Below, piece by piece: positions 8,697 through 18,799 of a stretch of 64,000 bases of DNA (its first letter is position 1; each line of letters begins with the position of its first letter). The position numbers were made by a program, and so were the translations under genes. The notes under the pieces are model-generated. The model did no database searches. It was not told the origin of the DNA and saw only the letters and a list, made by a program, of their open reading frames with translations. The stretch lies in assembly GCA_937868185.1 (NCBI GenBank), contig CALMMG010000051.1, forward strand, positions 1 through 64,000, read 5' to 3'. This stretch comes from an uncultured Pseudomonadota bacterium (GTDB lineage Bacteria > Desulfobacterota > Desulfobulbia > Desulfobulbales > Desulfurivibrionaceae).

Positions 8697-10553
8697 ATGC
8701 CCACCCACCCATATCGTTATTGCCTGTGCACTATCCTCCCAGCCCTGACCCTGCTGTTTCTCACCTCGGCCTGCGCCCCGCGGCTACGGACCTCGGCCTG
8801 GGTTGTCCGTTTCGATCTGGACAGCCCGGAAAAGGTTGCCTCGGTCTGCCAGGAGGCGAAGCAGGCTGGGCTTGACCAACTACTGATTCAGGTCCGGGGA
8901 AGGGCCGATGCCCTGTACCACAGCGACATCGCACCCCGGGCCGAGAATCTGGCTGCAACCCCGGTGGATTTCGACCCGCTGGGGCAGCTGCTCACGGAGT
9001 GCGCCCCCCTGCCCCTCCATGCCTGGCTCAATGTCTTTTATCTCTGGGGCGGCACCACCCCGCCGGAAAACCCCAACCACCCCGGACACCCGAACCAGCC
9101 CTGGATTCTCACCGACAACACCGGACGGCCGGTTTCCAGCTATTCCCCGCGAGAGAAACGGCTGGGCTGGATCGAAGGCAACTATGCCGACCCAGCCTCT
9201 GCGGAATACCGGACCCTTTTTGTCGCGGTGGTCCGCGAGCTATTGACCCGCTACCCGGTGGCCGGCATCCATCTTGACTTCATCCGCTACCCCGGCCCCG
9301 GCTACGGAAAGAGCGACGTCCTGACCGGAAAATTTGAGCAGATCTGGGGGATTGACCCCAGGCTTCTGCCTGAGCAGCTCAGTGCCGAGACAATAACCGC
9401 CTGGCTTGAAGGAACGCAACCGCCTGCAGACCGAGTGCTTACCACAGCCGCACTTTTCTGGAACGAATTCCGCGCAGGCCAGGTCACCCAGCTACTCCGG
9501 GAGGTCCGACAGGCCGTGGCCCAGCATGACGGCCCCCCAATAGCCCTCTCGGCCGCCGTCTTTCCCGAACCCTCTGCCGCCTACCTGGAAAACGGTCAAG
9601 AATGGCAAGCCTGGAGTGCGGAAGGGCTTGTTGATGCCCTTTACCCCATGGCCTATTTCGGGGATACCGAGCGGGTGAGCGCCCAGCTCCGGCAGATTGC
9701 CGCAAACACCCCCCGCGCCCCCAAGGTTGCCCTTTGGGCCGGGCTGAGCGCTTCCGGCAACGACCCGGAACAGCTGGGCAAAGAAGCACGGATCGCCGGA
9801 GAATACGGCTATGACGGAGTCTCCGTGTTCAGTCTGGGGCCCCTCCTGAAAGAAGCCACCGCCCCAGCCTCTGTCGAGGCGATACGCGCTCCCCGCCGAA
9901 CACCTGACCTCAAGGCCGGTCCAGCCTGGAGCGAACCGCCCACCACCGCCGCGCCCGCTCTCCAGCCCCCGAACTTGCAGACCCTGAAAGCCATAGTCAA
10001 CAAGGGGCTGGGCGGCACTCCCCCGGAAAAGGATCTAGAGGGTCGGCTGGCCTTACGATTGCAAGAGTACGACCAAGCCCGCCAACAGACCCTTCCCCTG
10101 ACGCTCAAGCAACTGGAACACAGCCCGGTCACCCTGCCGGAAAGCCTGGAGCTGGGCGGGATCTTCCGCTACGCCAGCCCCATGGACAGCCCAGCCCGCT
10201 GGCAGGAGCAGGAGGCCCTTTGCGAAAAAGCTCGGCAACGGTTGCTGACCGGGGAGAAATTGGCCACCGTGGCTCAAGAGCTGTCCCAGGACGGGACAAG
10301 AACCATGGGCGGCCTGCTTGCCCCCCGCTTTCTTGACCGGTTCAATCCCCAGGACCAGGAGCTTGCCCGACTGCTTCCGCAGGGAATCAGCCAGGTCATA
10401 CGGGTTGCCAATGGCTTCTGGTGCTACCGACTCGAAGGCAGGAGCCCCGGCAGGCAACTGGCTTTCGCCGAGGCCCCCTGGGAGGCAAAGCGCATCCTCT
10501 TCCGCCGGACGCTCCGCGAAATGATGGCTGACCGGGCAGGAAACGGGCAATAA
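8697..10553 (+). CDS. Lipoprotein: glycosylhydrolase-like GHL10 domain fused to a parvulin-type PPIase-like domain (start 8667 or 8697)
   Basis: Lipobox LTSAC; RFDLDSPEKVASVCQEAKQAGLDQLLIQVRGRADALY, GIHLDFIRYPG; C-term EKARQRLLTGEKLATVAQELSQDGTRTMGGLLA. Confidence 0.75.
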   Translation: MPTHPYRYCLCTILPALTLLFLTSACAPRLRTSAWVVRFDLDSPEKVASVCQEAKQAGLDQLLIQVRGRADALYHSDIAPRAENLAATPVDFDPLGQLLTECAPLPLHAWLNVFYLWGGTTPPENPNHPGHPNQPWILTDNTGRPVSSYSPREKRLGWIEGNYADPASAEYRTLFVAVVRELLTRYPVAGIHLDFIRYPGPGYGKSDVLTGKFEQIWGIDPRLLPEQLSAETITAWLEGTQPPADRVLTTAALFWNEFRAGQVTQLLREVRQAVAQHDGPPIALSAAVFPEPSAAYLENGQEWQAWSAEGLVDALYPMAYFGDTERVSAQLRQIAANTPRAPKVALWAGLSASGNDPEQLGKEARIAGEYGYDGVSVFSLGPLLKEATAPASVEAIRAPRRTPDLKAGPAWSEPPTTAAPALQPPNLQTLKAIVNKGLGGTPPEKDLEGRLALRLQEYDQARQQTLPLTLKQLEHSPVTLPESLELGGIFRYASPMDSPARWQEQEALCEKARQRLLTGEKLATVAQELSQDGTRTMGGLLAPRFLDRFNPQDQELARLLPQGISQVIRVANGFWCYRLEGRSPGRQLAFAEAPWEAKRILFRRTLREMMADRAGNGQ

Positions 10554-10556
10554 ATC

Positions 10557-10817
10557 TCAGCTATGGATGAACACATACTCCCCGCCGTTAAAGACAATCT
10601 TCAGCCGCCCGCCGTGGTTCTCGCCGTATACCTCCCAACCCGGCCTGCCCTTGATCTCGCATTGCACACTCCTGGGCGAATGGGCTTCCTGCCGCGTATC
10701 AGACCAGGCGAGACAATCCGTCTCCCCATTCTCTTGCTGGGCCATGATCCTGGCCATACTCCGGGCCAAATCAAAATCAAGGTCTGCCCCGGTGATTGCA
10801 ATCAAAATGTCTTTCAT
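10557..10817 (-). CDS. AF1514-like small protein
   Basis: 86 aa MKDILIAITGADLDFDLARSMARIMAQ...GRPGWEVYGENHGGRLKIVFNGGEYVFIHS. Confidence 0.55.
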   Translation of the reverse strand: MKDILIAITGADLDFDLARSMARIMAQQENGETDCLAWSDTRQEAHSPRSVQCEIKGRPGWEVYGENHGGRLKIVFNGGEYVFIHS

Positions 10818-10909
10818 GCTACTATCCCTCCGTTGAAGAATGATTCCTTTGCCGCAAGAAAAACAGAGCACCGCCCTTTACGCAACAAGAACCAGAGCCA
10901 AGGCATCCC

Positions 10910-13255
10910 ATGAGACTGCGGACCATCATCTTCATCATCCTTCTTGCCCTTGGCATCCTGCCCATTCTCACCCTGGTCGGGGTCAATCTCCGCTCGCATA
11001 TCAACCAACATGAGGCGGTGGAAAAAAAACGGACCGCCGCCGGAGCCGAGAGCAGCTTTGTTGCCCTCAATGCCAGGGTGAAATGCATCCGAAAAAGCCT
11101 CCTCCAGGCGGCAACCACCCCCATGACCGCAGGGCTTACCCCGTCGTCCCTGGACCGAGCCGGACGCCAACGACTGACGGCCCTGCTCATCGGCCAGATG
11201 AATCCGGAAAAAGTGATCCTTGAGGTCCGCCTGCTTGATACCACCGGCAACCAGTTGATCCACCTGCGCCGTAACACGGACTCCCTGCTACTGGAAGTTG
11301 CCCCTGACGAACCTGCCGATCCTGCAAGCCAATTTCCTCTACTTCAGAAAGGCTTGGCGCTCCACGACTCCGAGGTAGAAACACTCCTGACTCCGTATCC
11401 GGCCGATCCCGCACGCAACCGATTGAGTCTGACCACGCCGGTTTTTGGGCCGGATGGCACGGTGGCAGGCGTGGTCATCATGGAGATCGCTCCCGACCTG
11501 TTCCTCGATGACCACGACTATGCCTGTTGGGCAACACCTGAGGGCACCATTGTTCACGCCCCGGCCACCTTTCCCGGGTTGAACCCAGCACATCCCATCC
11601 CCACCACCGGCGCCAACCTCTTCGCCCTTTTCCCCGGTCTTTCTGCCCGCATGAAGGACAACCACTCCTTCGCCTGGGAAGATGCCTCAGGCCAAAGCCT
11701 TATCTGGCTGCCGCTTATCTTCAACGAACAGCTCCCCCCCACCCTGTGGCTCGGCTCACCCGTGGATCGCAGCGCGGCAAGGGAATGGAAACTTTCCCTG
11801 ATCTACAACATTATCTGGATCGTAATCTGCATCGCCATCGTCGTTTCGCTCATCGCCAACGCCATCGCCAAAAAAATAGATCGGATCAAGGATACGATCC
11901 TCACCGGCCTGGACTCCATTTTAAACAAAGGGCAGGAAAACGTGAAATTCAGCTGGAGCGGCCCCCGGGAGATGGTCCAGCTGGCCGAAGAACTCACCGC
12001 CCTGGCCCACCATTATGCGATAACCAGAACAAAGCAACAAGTGGCGGAAGCCGACCTGCGGCAAAGTGAAGACAAGTTCAGAAACCTCACCGCCTCAGCC
12101 CAGGACGCCATCGCCATGATGGACCACCACGGCAACATCTCCTACTGGAACGCGGCCGCCGCCGAGATTTTTGGCTTTAGCGCCGCCGAGGCCCTGGGCA
12201 AGCCGATCCACACCCTGATCTCCCCGCGTCTTTCCGAGTCCAGCCAACGGGGGGCGATGGAAGAAAAACCGGTCAGTGACGGACCGATCCGCGAAACCAT
12301 CGAGCTCATCACCAGCCGCAAGGATGGCACAGAATTCCCCATCGAGCTCTCGCTTTCCGAGGCCCGGATCAAGGACCAGTGGAATTCCATCTGGATCATC
12401 CGGGACATCACCGAACGCAAGCGGGCCGAGGACGAGACTCGCCTCCAACAGCAGCAGCTGGTCCAGGCGGACAAGATGATTTCCTTAGGCGTACTCATCT
12501 CCGGGGTGGCCCACGAGATCAACAACCCCAACAGCATCGCCATGCTAAATACCTCCCTGCTCCTCAAGGCCTGGGAAAGCGCCAAGCCAATTCTCGACGA
12601 ATACTATCACGAACATGGCGATTTTCTCGTTGCCGGGCTGCAATACAGCGAGATGTGCGAACAGATCCCCCGCCTTTTTCTGGAGCTGGAAGAAAGCGCC
12701 CGACGTATCAAAAATATTGTCCACGACCTCAAGGATTATGCCCGCCAGGACACCACCCGCCACATGGAGCCGGTAAAGATCAACGAGATCGCCGAGGCCG
12801 CGGTGCGCCTCAACCACAACAAGATCAAGAACGCCACCCGCAACTTCAGCACCGATCTGGCCTCGGACCTGCCGCCCATCCGGGGCAACCGCCAGCGGCT
12901 GGAGCAGGTGCTGATCAACCTGATCCAGAACAGCTGCGAGGCCCTAGCCAGCCAGGATGGCGCCATATCCATCACCTCACGCTTTGATCCGGAAAACGAC
13001 GCGGTGGAGGTGAACGTCCACGACCAGGGCACGGGCATTGCCCAGGAAATCATCAACCAGATCACCGACCCGTTCTTCACCACCAAACGATCATACGGCG
13101 GCACAGGCCTCGGCCTCTCGGTTTCCGCCGGGATTATCAAGGAACACCAGGGCAGGCTGCGCTTCAGTTCAAGCCCGGAGGCAGGAACCACCGCGACCAT
13201 CTCCTTTCCGGCCTGGCGGGAAGAGACGGATGACAAAACGATGCAAGCCGGGTAG
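10910..13255 (+). CDS. Membrane sensor histidine kinase (periplasmic sensor, PAS, HisKA, HATPase)
   Basis: N-terminal TM, PAS, GVAHEINNPNSI H-box, GTGLGLSVSAGIIKEHQG. Confidence 0.92.
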   Translation: MRLRTIIFIILLALGILPILTLVGVNLRSHINQHEAVEKKRTAAGAESSFVALNARVKCIRKSLLQAATTPMTAGLTPSSLDRAGRQRLTALLIGQMNPEKVILEVRLLDTTGNQLIHLRRNTDSLLLEVAPDEPADPASQFPLLQKGLALHDSEVETLLTPYPADPARNRLSLTTPVFGPDGTVAGVVIMEIAPDLFLDDHDYACWATPEGTIVHAPATFPGLNPAHPIPTTGANLFALFPGLSARMKDNHSFAWEDASGQSLIWLPLIFNEQLPPTLWLGSPVDRSAAREWKLSLIYNIIWIVICIAIVVSLIANAIAKKIDRIKDTILTGLDSILNKGQENVKFSWSGPREMVQLAEELTALAHHYAITRTKQQVAEADLRQSEDKFRNLTASAQDAIAMMDHHGNISYWNAAAAEIFGFSAAEALGKPIHTLISPRLSESSQRGAMEEKPVSDGPIRETIELITSRKDGTEFPIELSLSEARIKDQWNSIWIIRDITERKRAEDETRLQQQQLVQADKMISLGVLISGVAHEINNPNSIAMLNTSLLLKAWESAKPILDEYYHEHGDFLVAGLQYSEMCEQIPRLFLELEESARRIKNIVHDLKDYARQDTTRHMEPVKINEIAEAAVRLNHNKIKNATRNFSTDLASDLPPIRGNRQRLEQVLINLIQNSCEALASQDGAISITSRFDPENDAVEVNVHDQGTGIAQEIINQITDPFFTTKRSYGGTGLGLSVSAGIIKEHQGRLRFSSSPEAGTTATISFPAWREETDDKTMQAG

Positions 13256-13300
13256 GCTACGCACCAAAAGCAACCCGAAATTTCAAGAGGATACCCCCCA

Positions 13301-14722
13301 ATGGACAAGCAGCTTTCCCCGTTTCGCCCCATCCTGCTGGTTGATGATGAAGAGGCCTGGCTGCACAGTTTCAGCCTGACCCTGCGTTCCGTGGGACTCA
13401 GCAATATCCGTTGCTGCGCCGACAGCCGCAAGGTCATGAAGATCCTGGCCAGTGAAGAGGTGGGGGTGATCGTTCTTGATCTCACCATGCCCCACCTCTC
13501 CGGGGAAGAACTGCTGCCGGAGATCGTGCGCGAACACCCGCAGATCCCGGTAATCATCATTACCGGCCTCGATCTGGTGGACACTGCGGTAAGGTGCATG
13601 AAACTCGGGGCCTTTGACTACTACACCAAGGTCAGCGAGGAGACCCGCCTCATTGCTGGGGTGCAGCGGGCCGTGGACTTCAGCCGTCTGCTTCAGGAAA
13701 ACGACCTGCTCAAGGAACATTTTCTCAAGGACAAACTGGATCACCCCGAGGTTTTCAGCCGGATCACCACCCACAACAAGGGGATGCGCTCCATCTTCCA
13801 ATACATGGAATCCATTGCCGACACCAGCGAGCCGGTGCTGATCTCCGGAGAAACCGGGGTGGGCAAGGAGCTCATTGCCCAGGCCTTGCATGTGTTAAGC
13901 AAGCGCCAGGGGGAGTTTGTCCCGGTTAATGTGGCAGGCCTTGATGACACTATGTTTGCCGATACCCTGTTCGGCCACAAGAAAGGAGCCTTCACCGGGG
14001 CAGATCACACCAGGGGCGGCCTTATTGAGCAGGCGGCAGGGGGCACCCTGTTTCTCGATGAAATCGGCGATCTCTCCCAGCTCTCCCAGACCAAGCTGCT
14101 CCGCCTCCTCCAGGAACGGGAGTATCTGCCCCTGGGCTCGGATATCCCCAAACGCACCGATTGCCGGATGATCTTCGCCACCCACCAGAACCTCCAGGAG
14201 ATGCAGGAAAACGGCGGATTCCGCAAGGATCTCTACTACCGACTCCATGCCCACCGCATCCATATCCCTCCCCTGCGAGAGAGGCTCGATGACCTGCCCC
14301 TGCTGGTCGATTCCTTCTTCGAAGAGGGCGCAGCCAGGCTCAACAAGAAAAAGCCGACCTTTCCCAAGGAGCTGATCTCCTTGCTGGGAACCTACGATTT
14401 CCCCGGGAATGTCCGGGAGCTCAAGAACATGATCTTTGATGCGCTCAGCACCCACAAAAACCGCACTCTGTCCATGGATTCTTTCAAGGACTATCTCCGG
14501 CTCAGACGCCCCAATTTTGAAGATGAAGCCAAGAAACATCCTGAGACCCAAACCCCATTTGCCGACCTTGCGCAACTCCCATCCATCAAGGAAGCGAGCT
14601 ATCTCCTGGTCTTGGAGGCCCTGAACCGGGCCAAGGGCAATCAAGCCATTGCGGCCGAAATGCTCGGTATCACCCGGCAAGCTCTCAACTGGCGGCTCAA
14701 ACAAGCGGACCGGAACGAGTAA
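13301..14722 (+). CDS. Sigma54-dependent response regulator (NtrC family)
   Basis: Receiver DLTMPHLSGEELL; AAA+ GETGVGKELIAQALH, GAFTGAD; C-terminal HTH. Confidence 0.95.
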   Translation: MDKQLSPFRPILLVDDEEAWLHSFSLTLRSVGLSNIRCCADSRKVMKILASEEVGVIVLDLTMPHLSGEELLPEIVREHPQIPVIIITGLDLVDTAVRCMKLGAFDYYTKVSEETRLIAGVQRAVDFSRLLQENDLLKEHFLKDKLDHPEVFSRITTHNKGMRSIFQYMESIADTSEPVLISGETGVGKELIAQALHVLSKRQGEFVPVNVAGLDDTMFADTLFGHKKGAFTGADHTRGGLIEQAAGGTLFLDEIGDLSQLSQTKLLRLLQEREYLPLGSDIPKRTDCRMIFATHQNLQEMQENGGFRKDLYYRLHAHRIHIPPLRERLDDLPLLVDSFFEEGAARLNKKKPTFPKELISLLGTYDFPGNVRELKNMIFDALSTHKNRTLSMDSFKDYLRLRRPNFEDEAKKHPETQTPFADLAQLPSIKEASYLLVLEALNRAKGNQAIAAEMLGITRQALNWRLKQADRNE

Positions 14723-14872
14723 GGACTGCAGACTAACCAAAAACTGCTCCACCGTTACTCCACATCCAGCCCCCCTAACGCAAACCTCTTTGCACCCATT
14801 GCCGCAACACCCCCTGCCAGGAAAAGAAATATCCCCCATTATTTCAAGACCGTACAACCACACTCGCCCTCC

Positions 14873-14887
14873 TGGCACCCATCTTGC
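14873..14887 (+). promoter_or_regulatory. Sigma54 (-24/-12) promoter
   Basis: TGGCAC-CCATC-TTGC, exact core with correct spacing, in the 14723-14949 intergenic region. Confidence 0.75.
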
Positions 14888-14949
14888 TATATTCTTAGGC
14901 ACCATCGATAGTGCTATTTTTTGCAAAATAATTTTACACAACAGAGCGC

Positions 14950-15405
14950 ATGGCCAGACAACACATCCTCCTTGCCGAGGGCAGACCCAACCTGCAACAC
15001 AGCCTTGGCCTGATGCTCAAACAAGCGGACTACCGGGTAAGCGTTGCCAACACCACAGAAGAAGCCATGACCATGGCCAAGGCTGTGCACAACAACCCGG
15101 AGACCATTGATCTTTTAATCGCCGATCTGGATTCCGCCTCGATTGAAACGTGCCGTGCCTTCATGCACACCCTGTCCGCCAGCACCCTCGCCATTCCCTA
15201 CCTCGTCCTGGCGGAAGAAATCTGCGATCATACAGCCGAGGCCTTAAAAAGGCACGGCTGCATGGCATGCATTACCAAACCATTTGAACCAGAAATCTTA
15301 CTCCAGAGCATTGAAGATGCTCTGAATCAGCTATCACTTAAAAATGAACACCACACAGGGAGGGCCGCAGCGAAAGACAGCACCGACAGCGCCGTAAACG
15401 GATAA
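14950..15405 (+). CDS. Receiver (CheY-like) domain protein
   Basis: ILLAEGRPNLQHSLGLMLKQADYRV...LLIADLDS...CITKPFEPEILLQSI. Confidence 0.8.
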   Translation: MARQHILLAEGRPNLQHSLGLMLKQADYRVSVANTTEEAMTMAKAVHNNPETIDLLIADLDSASIETCRAFMHTLSASTLAIPYLVLAEEICDHTAEALKRHGCMACITKPFEPEILLQSIEDALNQLSLKNEHHTGRAAAKDSTDSAVNG

Positions 15406-15431
15406 TTATTACTTTTTCAAGGAGATCGATC

Positions 15432-16748
15432 ATGCACAACAAGCAGTTACGCAAATGGATTCCTTTTTTACTCCTTACCGGGCTTCTGGTAAGCGGCCCG
15501 CCCCTTTCCGGCTCTCGGGCCTTTGCTGCCGATCCTGCCCCGCAGGCCAGCCAGAGCGCTAATACCCTGACTGGCAAGGTCACCGGTAAATCCAATAAAG
15601 CTAAAACCATCTCCATCGAGGTTAAGGGCAAGAACGAATTCCTCAAGTTCGATGATAAAACAACCGGACTTGAGCATGCCGACGAAGGCGAGGCCGCAGT
15701 CATTCAATTTGAAATGCGGGGCGATGACAGATTCGCCACCACCATCAAGCCTAAGCTTGCCAGCCTGCCCGAAGGCGTGAAGGAAATGAAGTCCGAGGAA
15801 CTGGCCAAATTTGTCGCCTTGGGTCCGGATGAGGGCAAATACGTGCTGATCGACTCCAGACCTGCAGCGGCCTACCACGAAGGACACATTCCCACTGCCA
15901 TCTCCATTCCCGACAGCGTGATGAAAGAATCCGGCGCAGCCTACCTGCCCGGGGACGCCAAGCTCAAAGACCTACAGCTCATTTTTTACTGTGGAGGGTA
16001 CACGTGAGGCATGAGTCCTAATTCCGCCGGTCTGGCGAAAAAAATGGGCTACACCAACGTACATGTTATGCTCGAAGGGGTTCCCGGTTGGAAGAAAGCC
16101 GGAAAGAGTGTCGTCGCCTCTGAAAAATTTGTCCAAACAGGCAACATCGTTTTAGTTGATCTACGTTCCAAGGAAGAATACGAAGCTGGCCATATCCCGA
16201 GGGCGCATAATATCCCCATGGCCTCTCTGGCGGACAAGGAGGATTCCCTCCCACTCAAGGCCCCCATCGTGGTTTACGCCAACTCCTTTGTCGAGGCGCA
16301 GAAAGGCTACAATCTCATCAAGAAATGGGGCGCAAAAACTGGCTCCATCTGGCCGGGTGGGGTAAAATCATGGTCTGCCACTGGCAAGAAACTGGCCACC
16401 GGCCCAACGCCTGCCGCCATCACTTGGGTGCGGCAGCTGGGCAAGGGCGAGGTCGGGGTGGCTGAATTCCAGAAGGCCATGGACGGCAACACCAACCAGG
16501 TCATCCTCGATGTCCGCACCAAGGATGAGGTGCAGACCGGTGCTTTCAAAAATTCCATTTCCATTCCCTTGGACCAGATCGAAAAACGCATCGCCGAATT
16601 GCCCAAGGACAAAGAGATGCTGATCCATTGTTCCACCGGTGCCCGGGCGGAAATGGCTAAAGCCGCCTTGGACAAGGCCGGACTCAAGAGCCGATTTCTG
16701 CGTGCCGATGTGGAATGCGAACAGGGCAAATGCGCGATCAAAGACTAA
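15432..16748 (+). CDS. Multi-rhodanese-domain exported protein with in-frame UGA, probable selenocysteine (438 codons when read through)
   Basis: ORFs 15432..16007 and 16011..16748 are in the same frame around TGA 16005-16007: YCGGYT(U)GMSPNSAGLAKKMGYTNV; rhodanese repeats continue after the TGA. Confidence 0.8.
16014..16050 (+). promoter_or_regulatory. Candidate bacterial SECIS hairpin
   Basis: Lower stem AGUCC/GGGCU, upper stem CGCC/GGCG, apical loop GGUCU starting 25 nt into the segment counted from the U of UGA. Confidence 0.6.
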
Positions 16749-16799
16749 CCCCATAGCCCCCCAAGAAACAACTGCTTTGTAGCGGTTGTTTTACTGTGC

Positions 16800-16837
16800 A
16801 AGGCCCTGCCGGAACCATCCCCGGCAGGGCCTTTTTT
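16800..16837 (+). terminator. Intrinsic terminator
   Basis: AAGGCCCTGCCGG ... CCGGCAGGGCCTTTTTT. Confidence 0.85.
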
Positions 16838-16904
16838 GCACCCCGATATTTGGGGCAGGACTGACTCTGTTGCAGGAAATATTCCCCTGAGACGGCCGGG
16901 GTTC

Positions 16905-17669
16905 CTATTTTACAAAATAAACACACGCAACAATAGTGCCGATCCCTACGACGACTCGCCGCAGCATCAGGGGACTCACCTGCCCAGCCAGTCTGCCGCC
17001 CAACACACCACCGGCAAGGGCACCCACCGCCATGACCAGGACGGCCGGCCACACCACCTCTCCTGAAAACAAAAAGAAAACAGCGGCAGAGATATTGACG
17101 CTGAAGGCAATGAACTGCTTCAAACCATTGAGCCGGGTCAGCGAATCGTCCACCGCAATCCCCAAAACCGCCAAAACGATCACGCTCAACCCGGCGCCGA
17201 AATATCCACCGTACACTGCGGCAGAGGTCACCGGCATCAAGGCCCATCTCTCATGCGCATGGCTTCCGCTGCTCTGCCCGGTGCGGCGAACAAGCCAGGC
17301 ACGAATTTTCTCCTGTGCCGCCAGCAAGACCACAGCAAACAGGATCAGGTACGGCACCAACAGACGAAAGACATGATTCCCCGTATGCAGAAGCAGAAAA
17401 CCGCCGAAGATCCCACCCAGAACACTTGCAGGGAGAAGCAGCCAAAGCCTGGCCGCTTGGCCGCGCAGATCTTTTTTCTGGGCGAAAGTCGCCCCCAGAT
17501 ACCCTGGACAGAGCGCCACAGTATTGGTCACGTTTGCCGCTATGGGTGGGATACCCACGGCGATAAGCATCGGAAAAGTGATGAGCGTACCGCCCCCGGC
17601 AAGGGCATTCACGCCCCCGCCGACAACGGCAGCCAAACCGACAATAATCAGGTCAAATCCACCTATCAT
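16905..17669 (-). CDS. TauE/SafE family sulfite exporter-like permease
   Basis: [43 protein letters not shown]. Confidence 0.9.
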   Translation of the reverse strand: MIGGFDLIIVGLAAVVGGGVNALAGGGTLITFPMLIAVGIPPIAANVTNTVALCPGYLGATFAQKKDLRGQAARLWLLLPASVLGGIFGGFLLLHTGNHVFRLLVPYLILFAVVLLAAQEKIRAWLVRRTGQSSGSHAHERWALMPVTSAAVYGGYFGAGLSVIVLAVLGIAVDDSLTRLNGLKQFIAFSVNISAAVFFLFSGEVVWPAVLVMAVGALAGGVLGGRLAGQVSPLMLRRVVVGIGTIVACVYFVK

Positions 17670-18373
17670 TCTTTCTCCAGGGAGGAAAGGGTTGCGCCGT
17701 GGATGTCGAGCATCGCGGTTGCGGTCGCCACGGCTTGAGATGGGTCCCGCGCCTCGATGGCCGCCACCAAGAGGTGGTGCAGATCGGTGGTTTTCTCGGC
17801 TTTGCCATCATCGACATCCCATAAAACAGCCAGCGCCTCGCGCAGGGTAAAGGCAAAGGTACGATAGAGCTCGGCAAGAACCGCATTGCCTGCAGCATCG
17901 GCAACGGCACAGTGGAAGGAAATATCCGCATCGAGTGCTGCCGCGGCATCGTTACCGGTTAGGGCGTCATGCCGAATCTTGAGTAAACCGCGCATGCGCT
18001 CCAGGTCTGCCTCATCCCTCCGTTCCGCCGCGAGACGCACGATTTCGAGTTCAAGAGTTCTCCGTACTTCATTAACCTCGCGGGTCCTGGCCCGACGCAG
18101 CCTCTGGACAAGCGGTTCCCGGTGCGAGGGAAGGGAACGGACATAGGTTCCGTCCCCCTGCCGCACCTCCAATATGCCGTTGTGGGCCAGGACGCGGATC
18201 GCTTCCCGGAGGGTCGAACGCCCAACGCCGAGCTCTTGCATGAGCAGCGGCTCGGCAGGCAATTTCGCACCAAGGGCATAGTTGCCGGCGGCAATAGCGC
18301 CATGCAGGTGCGTAATCACCTGAGCAGAAAGCTGTGACGACTTGATTTTATTATTTAATTTCATATTCATCAT
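17666..18373 (-). CDS. GntR/FadR family transcriptional regulator
   Basis: [44 protein letters not shown] plus FCD domain. Confidence 0.93.
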   Translation of the reverse strand: MMNMKLNNKIKSSQLSAQVITHLHGAIAAGNYALGAKLPAEPLLMQELGVGRSTLREAIRVLAHNGILEVRQGDGTYVRSLPSHREPLVQRLRRARTREVNEVRRTLELEIVRLAAERRDEADLERMRGLLKIRHDALTGNDAAAALDADISFHCAVADAAGNAVLAELYRTFAFTLREALAVLWDVDDGKAEKTTDLHHLLVAAIEARDPSQAVATATAMLDIHGATLSSLEKE

Positions 18374-18569
18374 ATCATCAGATGTTTAAACAAAAGTACC
18401 CGCTTAGGAAAAAAATGTCAACACACCAAGCATCGAATCTTTGCGGCCAACCGCAGACCACCCTTCTGGCCGAAGATCTTTCGGACAGCTCTGTATTACT
18501 GCTGAGACGGCTGCGCCGCCACGACAACTCGCTTGAAAAATATTGACAAAACACCCAATCGCGCTATTG

Positions 18570-18718
18570 TCGCGGACAACATTGTAGTCGAGATCCGTTG
18601 CCAAAAACGGATGCGGGGGACCCAGAGTATGGGGCGTATTCCTTAACCGGATAGGGCACTTCCAAGCCCGAGCCCGTCAGCTAACCTCGTAGGCATTTGG
18701 ATGGGCAATGGTCCGCGT
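18570..18718 (+). promoter_or_regulatory. ydaO/yuaA-type (c-di-AMP) riboswitch
   Basis: Conserved GCGGGGGACCCA and CCGTCAGCTAACCTCGTAGGC motifs; flanking arms CGCGGAC / GTCCGCG can form P1. Confidence 0.85.
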
Positions 18719-18799
18719 CGAGAGCGCACCGCCGACTTACAGCCGACAGCGTTCCCCTCGTTTGGCCAGGCCCTTGATGACCACATTAAGGAGAATGCC

